A stretch of DNA of 64,000 bases from Flavobacteriales bacterium 34_180_T64 (GCA_002162765.1 MAAR01000012.1:1-64000); one strand, 5' to 3'. Shown: positions 25,340 to 35,687, numbered from the stretch's first letter. A program made the numbers and translations. The notes: generated from the letters alone by a model not told the origin.

Positions 25340-26137
25340 TTAATTCACCTTAAAAACTATTGGCAAATTATAAAGTACCGATACCGGTTTATTTCTTTGC
25401 TTCCCAGGCGTCATTACTGGAATCTTATTTGCTAGACGTAGCGCCTCTTTTTCTAATTGTGAATATGGTGCACGGGTTTTGATATCTGTAACATGTCCAG
25501 ATTTATCAATTTTGAACTGCACATCTATACGTTGCAATCCAGATAAACCCAGATCTGAAGCTAAATCTCGATTGAATTTTCTCAATATGAGCTTAGATAA
25601 TTTACTGGACATACATTTTATACGCTCTTTGTTATTCCCAGCCTTTTCACATCCAGGATAAATAGGCACTTGCTCAACTCCTATTAAACTAAAAATTTGT
25701 GGCTCATCATCTGGCGCTTCAATGGTAGTAATATCTTCAATACTCGCTGGTTTATCAGTCACATTTTGTTCTGCAGTTACTAATGTAGCGATTAGCTTAT
25801 CCTTAAAATCATCTTTAACAATTTTAGGTTCTTGACTAACAAGTTTTGTTTTCTTTTTTAGAATTTTTTTCTCCTGAGTTACAATTTCTTCAGCGACGTA
25901 GTTCTTGACATTAAATTCTGTAGGTTCATCAATTGCGACACCAACTTCAATTGGGCCTTTAACTTTGGTTTCAAAATTCATTTCGAAAAGAGAATAGGTG
26001 CCAAGCAGACAAAGAATTAATCCAACTTGAAAATAAAGCGTTGAGTTTTTTTGTAAATTTACATCATGCTTTTGTGATTTTTCGACACTTTTATTGCTCT
26101 GATCAGCAATAGTGTGCCTTTTTTTTAATTGTTTCAT
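25340..26137 (-). CDS. TonB-family energy transducer, copy 1
   Basis: The 265-residue protein has a cytoplasmic N-terminal stretch, one membrane helix (about 33-51, LYFQVGLILCLLGTYSLF), a charged periplasmic spacer, and a C-terminal TonB domain (about 155-265: PIYPGCE, DVQFKIDKSGHVTDIKTRA, MTPGKQRNKPVSVLYNLPIVF). With ExbBD such proteins energise outer-membrane receptors. No Pro-rich spacer is present, unlike the neighbour. No ExbB/ExbD lies in the window. Confidence 0.9.
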   Translation of the reverse strand: MKQLKKRHTIADQSNKSVEKSQKHDVNLQKNSTLYFQVGLILCLLGTYSLFEMNFETKVKGPIEVGVAIDEPTEFNVKNYVAEEIVTQEKKILKKKTKLVSQEPKIVKDDFKDKLIATLVTAEQNVTDKPASIEDITTIEAPDDEPQIFSLIGVEQVPIYPGCEKAGNNKERIKCMSSKLSKLILRKFNRDLASDLGLSGLQRIDVQFKIDKSGHVTDIKTRAPYSQLEKEALRLANKIPVMTPGKQRNKPVSVLYNLPIVFKVN

Positions 26138-26193
26138 AATACTTAATTTAATATGTTAATATTATGATAAAATCTCAATAAGCATACCAAAGT

Positions 26194-26226
26194 AAAAATC
26201 CCGTCTAATTAATTAGACGGGATTTT
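26194..26226. terminator. Perfectly symmetric terminator between the tonB genes
   Basis: AAAATCCCGTCTAATT and its exact reverse complement stand back to back with A/T runs on both sides. It lies 27 bp after the stop of tonB copy 2. Confidence 0.85.
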
Positions 26227-26252
26227 GAATTATATATATTTTAATAGATCCT

Positions 26253-26975
26253 TTAGTCCTGTACTTGGAATAATATAGGTAAAGAATAAGGTACTGTTAC
26301 GGCCTTTCCTCTTTGTTTTCCGGGCTTCATTTTAGGTAATAAACCAATCACACGTTTTGCTTCCTTTTCTAATCCAGGATGCGGTGCTCTAGCTCTAATA
26401 TTTGTAATGTTACCGCTCTTATCAATTTTAAAAATAACACTGATTCGTTGTTTTCCAGATAATCCTAAATCAGCCGCTAAATCTGTATTAAATTTTTTAT
26501 TTACAAATTTTGCGATTTTAGCCGACATGCAATCCTTTTTTGCATTATTACCTTTTTCCTTTTCACATCCTGGAAAAATTGGCACATTTTCAATAACTGC
26601 AAATGGGACTTCAATATCTTCTTCTATTTCTTCTACTTCAATTTCTTCTACTTCTGCAATTTCTTCTTCCTGATCTGTTTCGGTAGATTCAATTACTGTT
26701 TCTTCCACTTCTTTTTCATCCTCTACTATCTCAATAACTTCTGGAGCTGCTGGAGGAGGTGGTGGTGGTGGTGGTGTCTGAATCTGCTCTGTAATTGGAA
26801 TTTCTTCTTCATCCAAATCATCCAAGTTTAACTGACCAATATCAATAGCAGACTTATCATAAGTCTTATAGTTAATCGCCAAGTTTGTCAACAATAACAT
26901 TAATGCTAGACCTACAGCAAAATAAATAGAACTATTTCTACTTACATCTGCCTGTGTATTTTTTTTTGGTTCCAT
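26253..26975 (-). CDS. TonB-family energy transducer, copy 2
   Basis: The 240-residue protein has an N-terminal membrane helix (about 16-33, IYFAVGLALMLLLTNLAI), an eight-Pro run (about 68-75), a Glu-rich spacer (about 80-125), and a TonB C-terminal domain (PIFPGCEKE, SVIFKIDKSGNITNIRARA, MKPGKQRGKAVTVPYSLPILF). The C-terminal domain is clearly the closest relative of the one in the adjacent copy 1. The Pro/Glu spacer would span the periplasm. Confidence 0.92.
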   Translation of the reverse strand: MEPKKNTQADVSRNSSIYFAVGLALMLLLTNLAINYKTYDKSAIDIGQLNLDDLDEEEIPITEQIQTPPPPPPPPAAPEVIEIVEDEKEVEETVIESTETDQEEEIAEVEEIEVEEIEEDIEVPFAVIENVPIFPGCEKEKGNNAKKDCMSAKIAKFVNKKFNTDLAADLGLSGKQRISVIFKIDKSGNITNIRARAPHPGLEKEAKRVIGLLPKMKPGKQRGKAVTVPYSLPILFQVQD

Positions 26976-27040
26976 GTGCTTAATGAGTTTTAAGGAATGC
27001 TAAAATAACCAATAAATAGTTAAAAAAGCAAACGATTAAT

Positions 27041-27430
27041 TTATTTTAACTTTAGTTTTCTCATTGATAGTATAACAAGAACTCCTATTAAACTACCTGA
27101 AACATTAGCAATTACATCATATACTTCCGATGTTCTTTTATTTCCTAGTGTTCCCTGTAAAACCTCAATTATAATGCCATAGATAACTGCAATACTAAAT
27201 GCCACTAAAATTTTCCGCTTAATCTGCACTGCAGTTGTATAAGTATACAATAGCACTGTGAATATAAAATAAGCAAAAAGGTGATAAATTTTATCGTCAA
27301 ATGAAAACCCAAATCTTGGGATCTCTTCATCGATAGGCATTAAACTCAAAACAGTTAAAAATAGCGTATAAAAAATGACACTTAGAAGTGCCATGTTTTT
27401 ATTAAGCACCAACGAGTACTTTATAAGCAT
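27041..27430 (-). CDS. VanZ-family membrane protein
   Basis: The 129-residue protein has four membrane helices and the VanZ hallmarks LSLMP near the start, [17 protein letters not shown], and [32 protein letters not shown]-type ending ([13 protein letters not shown]). The function of this group is not known in flavobacteria; VanZ in enterococci gives low-level teicoplanin resistance, which should not be inferred here. The ATG at 27430 overlaps gcvH by 29 bp; a second ATG at 27394 would avoid the overlap. I cannot decide between them. Probably co-transcribed with gcvH. Confidence 0.85.
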   Translation of the reverse strand: MLIKYSLVLNKNMALLSVIFYTLFLTVLSLMPIDEEIPRFGFSFDDKIYHLFAYFIFTVLLYTYTTAVQIKRKILVAFSIAVIYGIIIEVLQGTLGNKRTSEVYDVIANVSGSLIGVLVILSMRKLKLK

Positions 27431-27782
27431 CTGCTGACATCAAATCATCCAATTGACTTAAATCTGAACATTTAACTTTAATCATCCAACCAGCACCATA
27501 AGGATCTGAATTCACTTTTTCAGGTTCATCTTCTAATGTCTCATTAAATTCGATAATCTCTCCTGAAACTGGTAAAAGTAAATCTGAAACCGTTTTTACG
27601 GCTTCTACAGTACCGAAAATTTCTTCAGCATCCAATGTCTCATCAACTGTCTCAACTTCAACATATACGATATCTCCTAATTCACTTTGTGCAAAATCTG
27701 TAATTCCAATGGTTATCGAATCGTTTTCAATTCTAACCCATTCGTGGTCTTTGGTGTATTTTAAATCTGAAGGTATATTCAT
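27402..27782 (-). CDS. gcvH: Glycine cleavage system H protein
   Basis: The protein has 126 residues from the ATG at 27782; a TTG 9 bp upstream is a poor alternative. It has the lipoyl domain pattern [28 protein letters not shown] and the lipoylation site K63 in [15 protein letters not shown], with the C-terminal GAGWMIKVK. It shuttles the aminomethyl group between the P, T and L proteins of glycine cleavage. It has its own TACATTTG promoter. Its position just downstream of sprA is, as far as I recall, typical for flavobacteria. Confidence 0.96.
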   Translation of the reverse strand: MNIPSDLKYTKDHEWVRIENDSITIGITDFAQSELGDIVYVEVETVDETLDAEEIFGTVEAVKTVSDLLLPVSGEIIEFNETLEDEPEKVNSDPYGAGWMIKVKCSDLSQLDDLMSADAYKVLVGA

Positions 27783-27804
27783 TTTATTCAATAATTTTAA
27801 TATA

Positions 27805-27812
27805 CAAATGTA
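27805..27812 (-). promoter_or_regulatory. Candidate -7 element (TACATTTG) of gcvH
   Basis: Exact TAnnTTTG on the minus strand, 22 bp before the gcvH ATG and 25 bp after the sprA stop. Confidence 0.5.
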
Positions 27813-27837
27813 ATTTTTAATGTTTTAGTTTCAATAA

Positions 27838-30800
27838 TTAATTTCCAAAATTATATCTTAATGTAAAGCCAGATCTAATTGTGGTCTGAGGAAAAGCGGT
27901 AGAAATTGCATATTCTGAGAACGTATAATCAAAATAAAACAATGCCGTTAAGTTTTTGCTAAACGCATAATCTGCTGAATACTTAATTCCCCAAATTGTT
28001 TGTCCTTGAGTAATCTGATTATTGTCTAAATCTAAATACCTTATAATGGTTTTATTATCTCTAACAGAGACATCGGCCTTCATATTTAAATCGCTTTTCA
28101 CCGTTTGCTTTGCACCTGCAATTTTTGATCGTATTTTAACATCTTTAATACGATATCCTAATCCGATAATATACTCTTTACCTTGAATTTCAGTTAATAA
28201 ATTATTATCAAAACTCATTGACAAAATTCTATCCTTTTTCATTTCCGCCAATATTTTAATCGAGTTTTTCATTTCAAAATCGATTCTAAACAGCGGGCTA
28301 AACTGCTCTTCTAGATTTATATTACTAAATAAAGTTGCATTTTTAAAATTCCCTCCTTGGTCTAAATCTGTTGGGTTTTCAGGATCATAATCTAAATTAC
28401 TTCTAAACTGATTAATCGTATAACTCGAGCGATAACCATGGGTAATTGAGAATCTTTTGAAGTGTTTTTTGAACCACTTCATTTTCATAAACCCTGTATA
28501 TTTTAATGACCAGTTTGGAATTGGCACATCTCTAAATGCGCTCAATTTCACTTTATCCGCACTTTGTCCTGAATAGGCAGCCAAGAATGCTGGTAATAAT
28601 ACGGCTTGGTTGTTCTTACCGAACCCAATTGGATAGCCTTCAGCATCAACTGGGAAAGCAGAATTTCCATAAAAATTTCTAGCCAATCTGTTTGCTACCA
28701 ACAATCGATTTGATCTAAAATCGTCAAATGCTGCAGATTGATTTTCATCACTTGTACTAAATGCTGTTTTAATCAATGCGGTTGAAATATTAAAGTTTCC
28801 AAATGAATTTCCCACTAAATGATTATAGTCTAATTCACCATCGCCGTCAAGATCTTCAACTCTAAAATTTTCTGAGAAATTTTCAGAATAGGTTCTGCTC
28901 CCAACAAGATCGATCTTTAAATCTTTTATTATCTCAACGTTAGCAGATACATCCAAAATACGATTGGTAACCTCTGTATATTGCTGGTTAAAATCTGGAT
29001 ACACTGTTAGCCATCCATTTCTTGCAACAAGATCTCTTATATCATTTTGACCTCCAAATGTAAAACCAAAAGTCGGCTTTAGAGTTCCAACAAATCCTGG
29101 AGTTCTTAAATATCCTGGTAAGAAGGTTCCATTATTTTCTGAATAATTAATCTGAATACGTTTAACACTCGTTAAAACATCAATTGCTCCATTTAAGATT
29201 TTAGTCCCAGCACCAGCTTTAGATGTTGTTCTTTTCTTTGCATTATCAGCAGGTTTTCCGTCCTTTCCTAGTGCACCAGGTACCGCTTTTCTATTAGACA
29301 AACCACGTGTTGGTTTTTTTACAAGTCCGAAGTACTTGTATAATTGAGACATATTAAGCGTGGAATTAATGTTATGCGTATTTGCATTTTGAATTGAATT
29401 CCCTAAATTATAATTTCGGGTTACTTCAACACCATTTTCCTCTGTAGTGATAGGCAAATTCGTGTTTAAATCAGATCCTTTTTGCCATCTAAAATCGCCC
29501 GTATACGAATATGTCGCTCTCAAGAAACTTAATGTAGGAATCTTGTAGAGCGGAATTTCATAATTTACTTGTAGCTGTTGATTTTGAATATTTGGATCGC
29601 CAAAATCAAAGAATCCATCCCAAACATCCAATTCCGGGTTTTGCCTTCCATTCAATTCATCATCAATAAAGTAATTGCGTACAATATTTTTGTTAGCTGC
29701 AGAAAAATTCAGGCTTAAGGCCTTTGTAATATTATAATTTACAGCATATTGAAAATCAAAACTATAATTTCTCCTGAACAATTCTTCTATTCCAATATTG
29801 GCACCTCCAAGTTCAGTATCTCTAAATTTTTGTTTACTAAATTGTCTAATAATATCTGTATTAATAGAGAAACTTGTTGGCATTAGGTTCACATTAAAAT
29901 CTTTTAATATTCTCCAATATTTCCCTGTAAACAAGGAATCATTCTTTTTAAATGGCTCGACAGTTTTCGGTGCAAAGTTATAGTTATAATTTACGCCTGC
30001 TCTTACATTTTGGTCTAAGGATCGCTCAATTTCAAAATCTCTGTGATCAACTTTATTGTACGAATAATTAAAGGTCAAATTCTCAACGTCATAAAAGTGA
30101 GGCGTCGCATCTCCAGTTTTATTCTTCTTAACGCCAATAAAATTAATACTTTGTCTTTTAGTATAGTCTTCAGATTGTTCTAAAATGCGATCTTCCTCCG
30201 CACTAGTTTCGGCGGCATTCAATCTTGATTCAAGCGTTAAATCTTTATAAAACTGATCATACTTTGGTGTCACTAATTCTTCACTTTGGGCGTAATTAAA
30301 TGGAATCTGAACACCCCATGTTTTTGGTAATAACTGTCCTAAATTTAAATTAGTAACAAAATCGTACTGCTTTACATCTTCTCTACTTCTTTCATTTGGA
30401 CGTTGTTCTACTGAACCAAATCCAACGGTACTTTGACGACCTGTTGCGCTAATATTAGCAAAATCAGCAATATTCGTATCCACACTTGCTATCGCAGCCC
30501 AACCACCTTCATTATCTAAATCTGATAGACGTAATTCATTGAACCAGATCTCACCACATTGATCTGTTGGAACCGTCCCAGCTCCTGGGTTTTTAACCCC
30601 AACCATCAATACTCTAATATCTCCAAAATTGGGATTTCCTTTTATAGCAACACGCTGTTGACCTAAGGTATACGGATCAAATTCTCCAACTTCCACCAAT
30701 CCATCTGGCTCTATATCATAAAATGTTGGTGTATCATTTGCCAATGTATTATTGCTAATCCCTTCAGCTTTAATATCTTGTAAAACACTTAAATCTAATT

Positions 30801-33800
30801 CGATTTCATTCGGCCAAACACTAGAAGGTGAAGTGCCGTTTAAAACTTCAAGTGGTAATTCAATTTGATAAAAGTTTTGTGTAAAGTCATTACCCATTCT
30901 AATAAATCCTACTAAATCACCTGACGCCAAGTTTCCAGAAGTACCATCTTCCGCATGCATAAACATTCGCAGTTTTTTATACTGACGCATGTCTACATTT
31001 ATATTTTTATAAACTCCTTTAGAATCAGTAGGAATCAAATCGCAAACTTCCATCACTAGAGCTTGCTCGTTTTGTCTAATAATATTGTTATTATTATTTA
31101 ACTGCTCTAATTCAACGCCTGGAGGAGATACATAATTCCCTTCATTTTCTTGCAACCCAATAACACCAACATTTAATTCGGCATTTGGACTATTATTAGT
31201 TGTATCTGTATCTAGGTCTAATGTATAGCGTCTCCAATCACTTCGAACTAAGTCTAAGGTTGCAAAACGCATGATAGTTTCTTCAGAGAAATTGTCTAAG
31301 AATAATCTTGCAAATCGGATTGATCTAATATCGGTAATGCCTCCAATTGCTCGTGTCGGTTCAGAAATTGGGATTCTAAATTGATACCATTTAACTTCGC
31401 GCGTGTCTCCATTAGGTAATGTTACATTACGCGTTTTAGTATCATTAATTTGTTCGTTAGTAACATTTAAGCTTCCTGGGGTTATATCAATTTCATATTC
31501 AAAATAACTATCGATGGTATTCATCGTATTATCTCTATTGATATCTTCAACATCAGGTTGGGTAGTTGAGCCTCTATTGGTATCTGTAAATGTTTCTGGA
31601 GAATTTCCTTCTAAACCATTATACTGCTTATAACGCTGAAAAATATCTCCATCTGTATTTAGGTAATATCTATAATTATCATTCGATGGATCTTCACCAA
31701 AAGCGGTTCCGAATTGAGTGATTTCCTCAATATCATCAAATCCATCATAACCAACATCTTGATTGTCACGCTGTTGACCCAAAGTAGAGAATGTATAAAT
31801 TAATGATTGATTTTGAGGCACAGCCCAATCTGTTGATGAATTTAAAAGTGATGAAATATCTCCATCTTCTGGCAATCCATTTTCATATTGTTTTTTACCA
31901 TCCTTCAAAATATCCTCCGAAACGTTTCCTAAGTTTACTTTTAATTTCCCTCCAGGGTTTGTTGTATTGTCCAAAAATGGATCCTGCAACCAAAATTCAA
32001 TATACTCTACATTTGCTTGTTCAAAATCCGTAGACGTTATCTGTCTCGTAATACCAGCCCAACTATCCGTTGGATCATCTAACAAGCCATCTCCATTTAA
32101 ATCTGAGCTAGCTAAAGGTTCCAAATTATAAGGCCCTCTTTCTGCAGGGTAATAGGAAAGGTCTAAAGTGTTAAGCACTGTACTTTGCCCTTGCGCAATA
32201 TCTATCTCAGGGAAAATTTCATCAATGAAAACACGACGCGTATATAAATTAGAGATATCATCATCAGACAATCCACTAGGTCTCTGACTGCTGTAAAAAA
32301 TAGGATCAATCGTGTACCAATTTAAGAATCCTCTATCAAATCCATTTTGCAATCCTTTTTCATCTTCAGGTCCTTCGGTATACGTTCTACCTAACTCTCT
32401 TGGTCTACTTGATAAAAACCATGACAACGGAGACAATAAATCTATGGCGCCTTGTGTACCTTCAAAATCATCAACATAAGCTGTAGCTTCATTATTAAAA
32501 TCTGTTCCTTTTGGAGCGCCAGGTGCTAAATATGCAAACTCACCACGAACCGATACATTGGAAGGAACATCAGTATCTATATTGGGTAATTTATTTACGA
32601 GTCTTGTTAAGAATGGCACTTCAGTAGAATAATTTCCATTAATACCAAAGATGGTATTGTTAATTGGTTCAGAATTATAATTTGCCTTTTGTGTTATAGG
32701 ACGTTCATTTAAATTTAATAAGGTTGCACCTAATACAAAATTTTCATTAAACTGATGTTCAATATTAATACCTGTAAATCGCTTTGTTTGCTGACCAAAT
32801 ACTGCATTATTTTCTACTGAAACTTGAATTGGTGTGTTAGACGCTTTTAATGCTTCGTCCAAAATTTGAACGCGTCCTAATTGATAATTTACCGTATAAT
32901 CAATACCTTCAACTAATACGCGACCACCTGCAGTTACTTTTACCGATCCCCTAGGGACATTAAATGCACCTAATGGAATACCATCGCCTCCAGTAGACTT
33001 AAATCGTCCTTTAAGTTGAAACTTATTTTTTTCTATTTCTTCTAAAGCCGCCGTTTTGGTTGACTTATACAGAATATCATAAACGTATTTTTCTTGATTT
33101 TCATTTGTATAGGTATCCAAATCATAATCGCCAGGATTCAGAGGATCATCTAAGACATCAAATAAATATTTTCCAAAAGGTTCAACTTTAGTAAAAATAA
33201 TTTTACCATTTTGAGTTAAAACTGTTATCCCTTGAACAAAATCAAAAAACCCATCACCATTTTGTTGTGGATCATTATTAAAATTCAGTCGATCTAAATG
33301 AAATAATCGAATCAACGGCGTTTCGGTAATATCGGTATCATCAGTTGGGTCAAATGGTGTATTATTATCATACAACGGGAATGATGTACCATCAACAGGA
33401 GTTATATAATTTAAGGGTGAGGCTTCTGTATAAAAAATATTCAACTTAAAATCTTCTTGACTCAATTGAAATGCCCCTGTGTCGTAAATATTTTTCATCA
33501 TCAAATCCCAAATCGGCTGATCGACACTAGTCACAGCACTTTTCAGCATTTTCAGAATAAGACTATTATTATTTATGACTTGATTTCCAGTACCAACATC
33601 AACTGAAACTCCCGTAGCATCTACACCGTCATTCGCAAATTCACCAACCTGATACACTTCACCTCCAATAGTATATTGAAAGGCAACCGCTAACACTTCA
33701 TCATTCAATAACCGCTGATTTAAGGAAATATAACCCAACTCGGTATTTAATTGATAATCGGATCCAAGAATTAATTTCTTTGCGTTTTCAAGTTTTCCAA

Positions 33801-35049
33801 AATCGAAACCTTCATTAGCAGGTATTAAAATTCCTTGTTCGACTGTAGTAATATCTCTCACCAAATCTGAAAGTTGAGAGCCTGCGCCTCCAATATTAGT
33901 TGGATCAAAAGCATTGTTGCCATTGTCAGGAAAATTTCCAGGTGCTAGAATATTTACAGTTGATCCTATTATTTCAGATTCTCCTAAATCTTGAAAAGCG
34001 GCAACGTTTCTAACATTTTCAGTTTGGTTACTTCGGTTAGTCACCCAAACTTCAGCTCTTGTAATTTGAATATTACTTTGAATAAACGGATAGCGTTCTA
34101 AGGCCTTATCATAGTTCTCTCTAAAATATTGGGCTAAGAAGAAGTGACGATTCTCATCATAATCTCTAGCAAAAAATGAAAACTCTTCGAGTGTTCCTCC
34201 GCCCTGTGCCACAACAGATTTTGCTTGAGACTTTTGCTCTGAAAAGACAGCCGTAACTTTGGTCTTACCAAACTGCAACTCAGTTTTTACTCCAAATAGA
34301 CTTTGTGCTCCAGTTATTAATGAGCTATTTAATGGCATGCTTACGTTACCAACTTCTATTTTTCTTACAATATCGTCTTCGGTTGGCGTATACTCCAACT
34401 TGATCAGATTTTGAAAATCAAATGTAGATTCCGTATCGTAATTGGCAGTAACTTGTAGCCTTGTACCAACTTTACCAAGTAAGCTTAAACTAATTCTTTG
34501 ATCAAAATCAAAGGTGAAATTACTTCGGTTTCTTGGTGAAAATGATGGGTTGTCTTGTTTTGTAAATAAAACTCCTAAATCCATTTCCACAGAACCTTGA
34601 GGAATTACTTCAATGGTATTCCCTCCAAAAATAGTTTCGAAAAAGCCTGAATTAACATAAAATTCTGGGAGTAAGTTTTTTTGTTGTTCGTCAGTCCCGT
34701 CCTTCTTTCCATTTTGAGCATCAATTTTTTGCTTATAGTAATTTCTTAATGCTTCTTGAATGACTAATTTTTGATATTCGGCTGGGGTTAAAATTATTGG
34801 ATATTTAATATTAAATTCTCCTACTTTTTCAGTATAAATGTATCTATTCGTAAGTGGATCGTACGTGTATTTAGAAATAATACTATCAGGATTAGGCATT
34901 GTAAGAGTTCCTAAAGAAAACCCCGTTTTGGTGGTATCTTGGACTACCGGATTTTGCTGAGCAAAAACAAAAAATCCATATAACATTGCAATGCTGAATA
35001 GTAAATAGGCTTTAATCGATTTTGAAAAAGTATAGTTAGTTGTCCTCAA
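27838..35049 (-). CDS. sprA: SprA, outer-membrane translocon of the type IX secretion system
   Basis: The 2403-residue protein has a signal peptide (hydrophobic about 14-30, ending FVFAQ), the SprA N-terminal region (GEFNIKYPIILTPAEYQKL, GSVEMDLGVLFTKQDNPSF, FSEQKSQAKSVVAQGG), several repeats of barrel and plug-type segments, and a final strand ending RSGFTLRYNFGN. In F. johnsoniae SprA forms a very large 36-strand barrel that exports T9SS clients and is needed for gliding; Porphyromonas calls it Sov. Length is as expected. The start appears to be TTG (35049): no ATG precedes the signal peptide in frame, and the first internal ATG (codon 22) would cut into it. It lies 5 bp behind ruvA and is probably co-transcribed. 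Confidence 0.95.
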   Translation of the reverse strand: MRTTNYTFSKSIKAYLLFSIAMLYGFFVFAQQNPVVQDTTKTGFSLGTLTMPNPDSIISKYTYDPLTNRYIYTEKVGEFNIKYPIILTPAEYQKLVIQEALRNYYKQKIDAQNGKKDGTDEQQKNLLPEFYVNSGFFETIFGGNTIEVIPQGSVEMDLGVLFTKQDNPSFSPRNRSNFTFDFDQRISLSLLGKVGTRLQVTANYDTESTFDFQNLIKLEYTPTEDDIVRKIEVGNVSMPLNSSLITGAQSLFGVKTELQFGKTKVTAVFSEQKSQAKSVVAQGGGTLEEFSFFARDYDENRHFFLAQYFRENYDKALERYPFIQSNIQITRAEVWVTNRSNQTENVRNVAAFQDLGESEIIGSTVNILAPGNFPDNGNNAFDPTNIGGAGSQLSDLVRDITTVEQGILIPANEGFDFGKLENAKKLILGSDYQLNTELGYISLNQRLLNDEVLAVAFQYTIGGEVYQVGEFANDGVDATGVSVDVGTGNQVINNNSLILKMLKSAVTSVDQPIWDLMMKNIYDTGAFQLSQEDFKLNIFYTEASPLNYITPVDGTSFPLYDNNTPFDPTDDTDITETPLIRLFHLDRLNFNNDPQQNGDGFFDFVQGITVLTQNGKIIFTKVEPFGKYLFDVLDDPLNPGDYDLDTYTNENQEKYVYDILYKSTKTAALEEIEKNKFQLKGRFKSTGGDGIPLGAFNVPRGSVKVTAGGRVLVEGIDYTVNYQLGRVQILDEALKASNTPIQVSVENNAVFGQQTKRFTGINIEHQFNENFVLGATLLNLNERPITQKANYNSEPINNTIFGINGNYSTEVPFLTRLVNKLPNIDTDVPSNVSVRGEFAYLAPGAPKGTDFNNEATAYVDDFEGTQGAIDLLSPLSWFLSSRPRELGRTYTEGPEDEKGLQNGFDRGFLNWYTIDPIFYSSQRPSGLSDDDISNLYTRRVFIDEIFPEIDIAQGQSTVLNTLDLSYYPAERGPYNLEPLASSDLNGDGLLDDPTDSWAGITRQITSTDFEQANVEYIEFWLQDPFLDNTTNPGGKLKVNLGNVSEDILKDGKKQYENGLPEDGDISSLLNSSTDWAVPQNQSLIYTFSTLGQQRDNQDVGYDGFDDIEEITQFGTAFGEDPSNDNYRYYLNTDGDIFQRYKQYNGLEGNSPETFTDTNRGSTTQPDVEDINRDNTMNTIDSYFEYEIDITPGSLNVTNEQINDTKTRNVTLPNGDTREVKWYQFRIPISEPTRAIGGITDIRSIRFARLFLDNFSEETIMRFATLDLVRSDWRRYTLDLDTDTTNNSPNAELNVGVIGLQENEGNYVSPPGVELEQLNNNNNIIRQNEQALVMEVCDLIPTDSKGVYKNINVDMRQYKKLRMFMHAEDGTSGNLASGDLVGFIRMGNDFTQNFYQIELPLEVLNGTSPSSVWPNEIELDLSVLQDIKAEGISNNTLANDTPTFYDIEPDGLVEVGEFDPYTLGQQRVAIKGNPNFGDIRVLMVGVKNPGAGTVPTDQCGEIWFNELRLSDLDNEGGWAAIASVDTNIADFANISATGRQSTVGFGSVEQRPNERSREDVKQYDFVTNLNLGQLLPKTWGVQIPFNYAQSEELVTPKYDQFYKDLTLESRLNAAETSAEEDRILEQSEDYTKRQSINFIGVKKNKTGDATPHFYDVENLTFNYSYNKVDHRDFEIERSLDQNVRAGVNYNYNFAPKTVEPFKKNDSLFTGKYWRILKDFNVNLMPTSFSINTDIIRQFSKQKFRDTELGGANIGIEELFRRNYSFDFQYAVNYNITKALSLNFSAANKNIVRNYFIDDELNGRQNPELDVWDGFFDFGDPNIQNQQLQVNYEIPLYKIPTLSFLRATYSYTGDFRWQKGSDLNTNLPITTEENGVEVTRNYNLGNSIQNANTHNINSTLNMSQLYKYFGLVKKPTRGLSNRKAVPGALGKDGKPADNAKKRTTSKAGAGTKILNGAIDVLTSVKRIQINYSENNGTFLPGYLRTPGFVGTLKPTFGFTFGGQNDIRDLVARNGWLTVYPDFNQQYTEVTNRILDVSANVEIIKDLKIDLVGSRTYSENFSENFRVEDLDGDGELDYNHLVGNSFGNFNISTALIKTAFSTSDENQSAAFDDFRSNRLLVANRLARNFYGNSAFPVDAEGYPIGFGKNNQAVLLPAFLAAYSGQSADKVKLSAFRDVPIPNWSLKYTGFMKMKWFKKHFKRFSITHGYRSSYTINQFRSNLDYDPENPTDLDQGGNFKNATLFSNINLEEQFSPLFRIDFEMKNSIKILAEMKKDRILSMSFDNNLLTEIQGKEYIIGLGYRIKDVKIRSKIAGAKQTVKSDLNMKADVSVRDNKTIIRYLDLDNNQITQGQTIWGIKYSADYAFSKNLTALFYFDYTFSEYAISTAFPQTTIRSGFTLRYNFGN

Positions 35050-35054
35050 ATCCT

Positions 35055-35636
35055 TTATAAATTTTTTAATGCTTCTTTAATAATGGTTTCGACATTCGCA
35101 TCAGGTTGATTAGATACTATTTTGTCTACAACACGCTCAGACTGTTTTTTTACAAATCCAAGAACTTCTAAAGCAGATAACGCTTCATCCTTACTGGTAT
35201 TGCTTTCAACCGAAGAAAGTTCGTCGATATCGTAAACTTTCAAAATTTTATCTTTTAAATCCAAAATAACGCGTTGTGCTGTTTTAGCTCCAATTCCTTT
35301 TACAGATTGTATTAAAACAACATCTCCATGAGCGATTCCTTCTCTCACTTGTTTTGGTGTTAATGAAGACAACATGGTTCTTGCTATACTTGCACCAATA
35401 CCACTAACCGAAATCAGCAATTTGAAAATATCACGTTCAGCAATTGAAGAAAAACCATAGAGTGTATGAGAGTCTTCACGAACTAATAAATACGAATATA
35501 ACTTTATCTGTTCTTTGTCAGGAATTTGAGAAAACGTATGTAGTGAAATGTTTAAAAAATACCCAACGCCATTACAATCTATAATAACATCTGTTGGATT
35601 TTTTTCTACCAATCTTCCCTGAATGTGCGTAATCAT
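35055..35636 (-). CDS. ruvA: Holliday junction branch migration protein RuvA
   Basis: The 193-residue protein has the OB domain start MITHIQGRLVEKNPTDVIIDCNGVGYF, tandem helix-hairpin-helix motifs (LISVSGIGASIARTMLS; LIQSVKGIGAKTAQRVILDLKDK), and the RuvB-binding C-terminal three-helix domain (about 145-193). RuvA tetramers bind Holliday junctions and load RuvB, whose gene is here separate at 41878. Promoter at 35659-35687; likely operon ruvA-sprA. Confidence 0.96.
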   Translation of the reverse strand: MITHIQGRLVEKNPTDVIIDCNGVGYFLNISLHTFSQIPDKEQIKLYSYLLVREDSHTLYGFSSIAERDIFKLLISVSGIGASIARTMLSSLTPKQVREGIAHGDVVLIQSVKGIGAKTAQRVILDLKDKILKVYDIDELSSVESNTSKDEALSALEVLGFVKKQSERVVDKIVSNQPDANVETIIKEALKNL

Positions 35637-35658
35637 TTAATTGCTTTGATTAATGACT

Positions 35659-35687
35659 CAAATGTAATAAAATTATTTGCAATTCAA
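35659..35687 (-). promoter_or_regulatory. Candidate promoter of ruvA-sprA
   Basis: Minus strand: TTG (35687-35685) and TACATTTG (35666-35659) spaced 21 bp, 23 bp before the ruvA ATG. Confidence 0.55.

Noticed and set aside
26745-26780. Run of GGT/GGA triplets resembling a microsatellite
   Set aside because: It encodes the eight-proline run in the spacer of TonB copy 2 and is in frame; no sign of expansion beyond it.
27041-27430. Glycopeptide resistance (VanZ)
   Set aside because: Only the VanZ-like membrane domain is present, with no van genes; it is a common housekeeping-type protein in this group.
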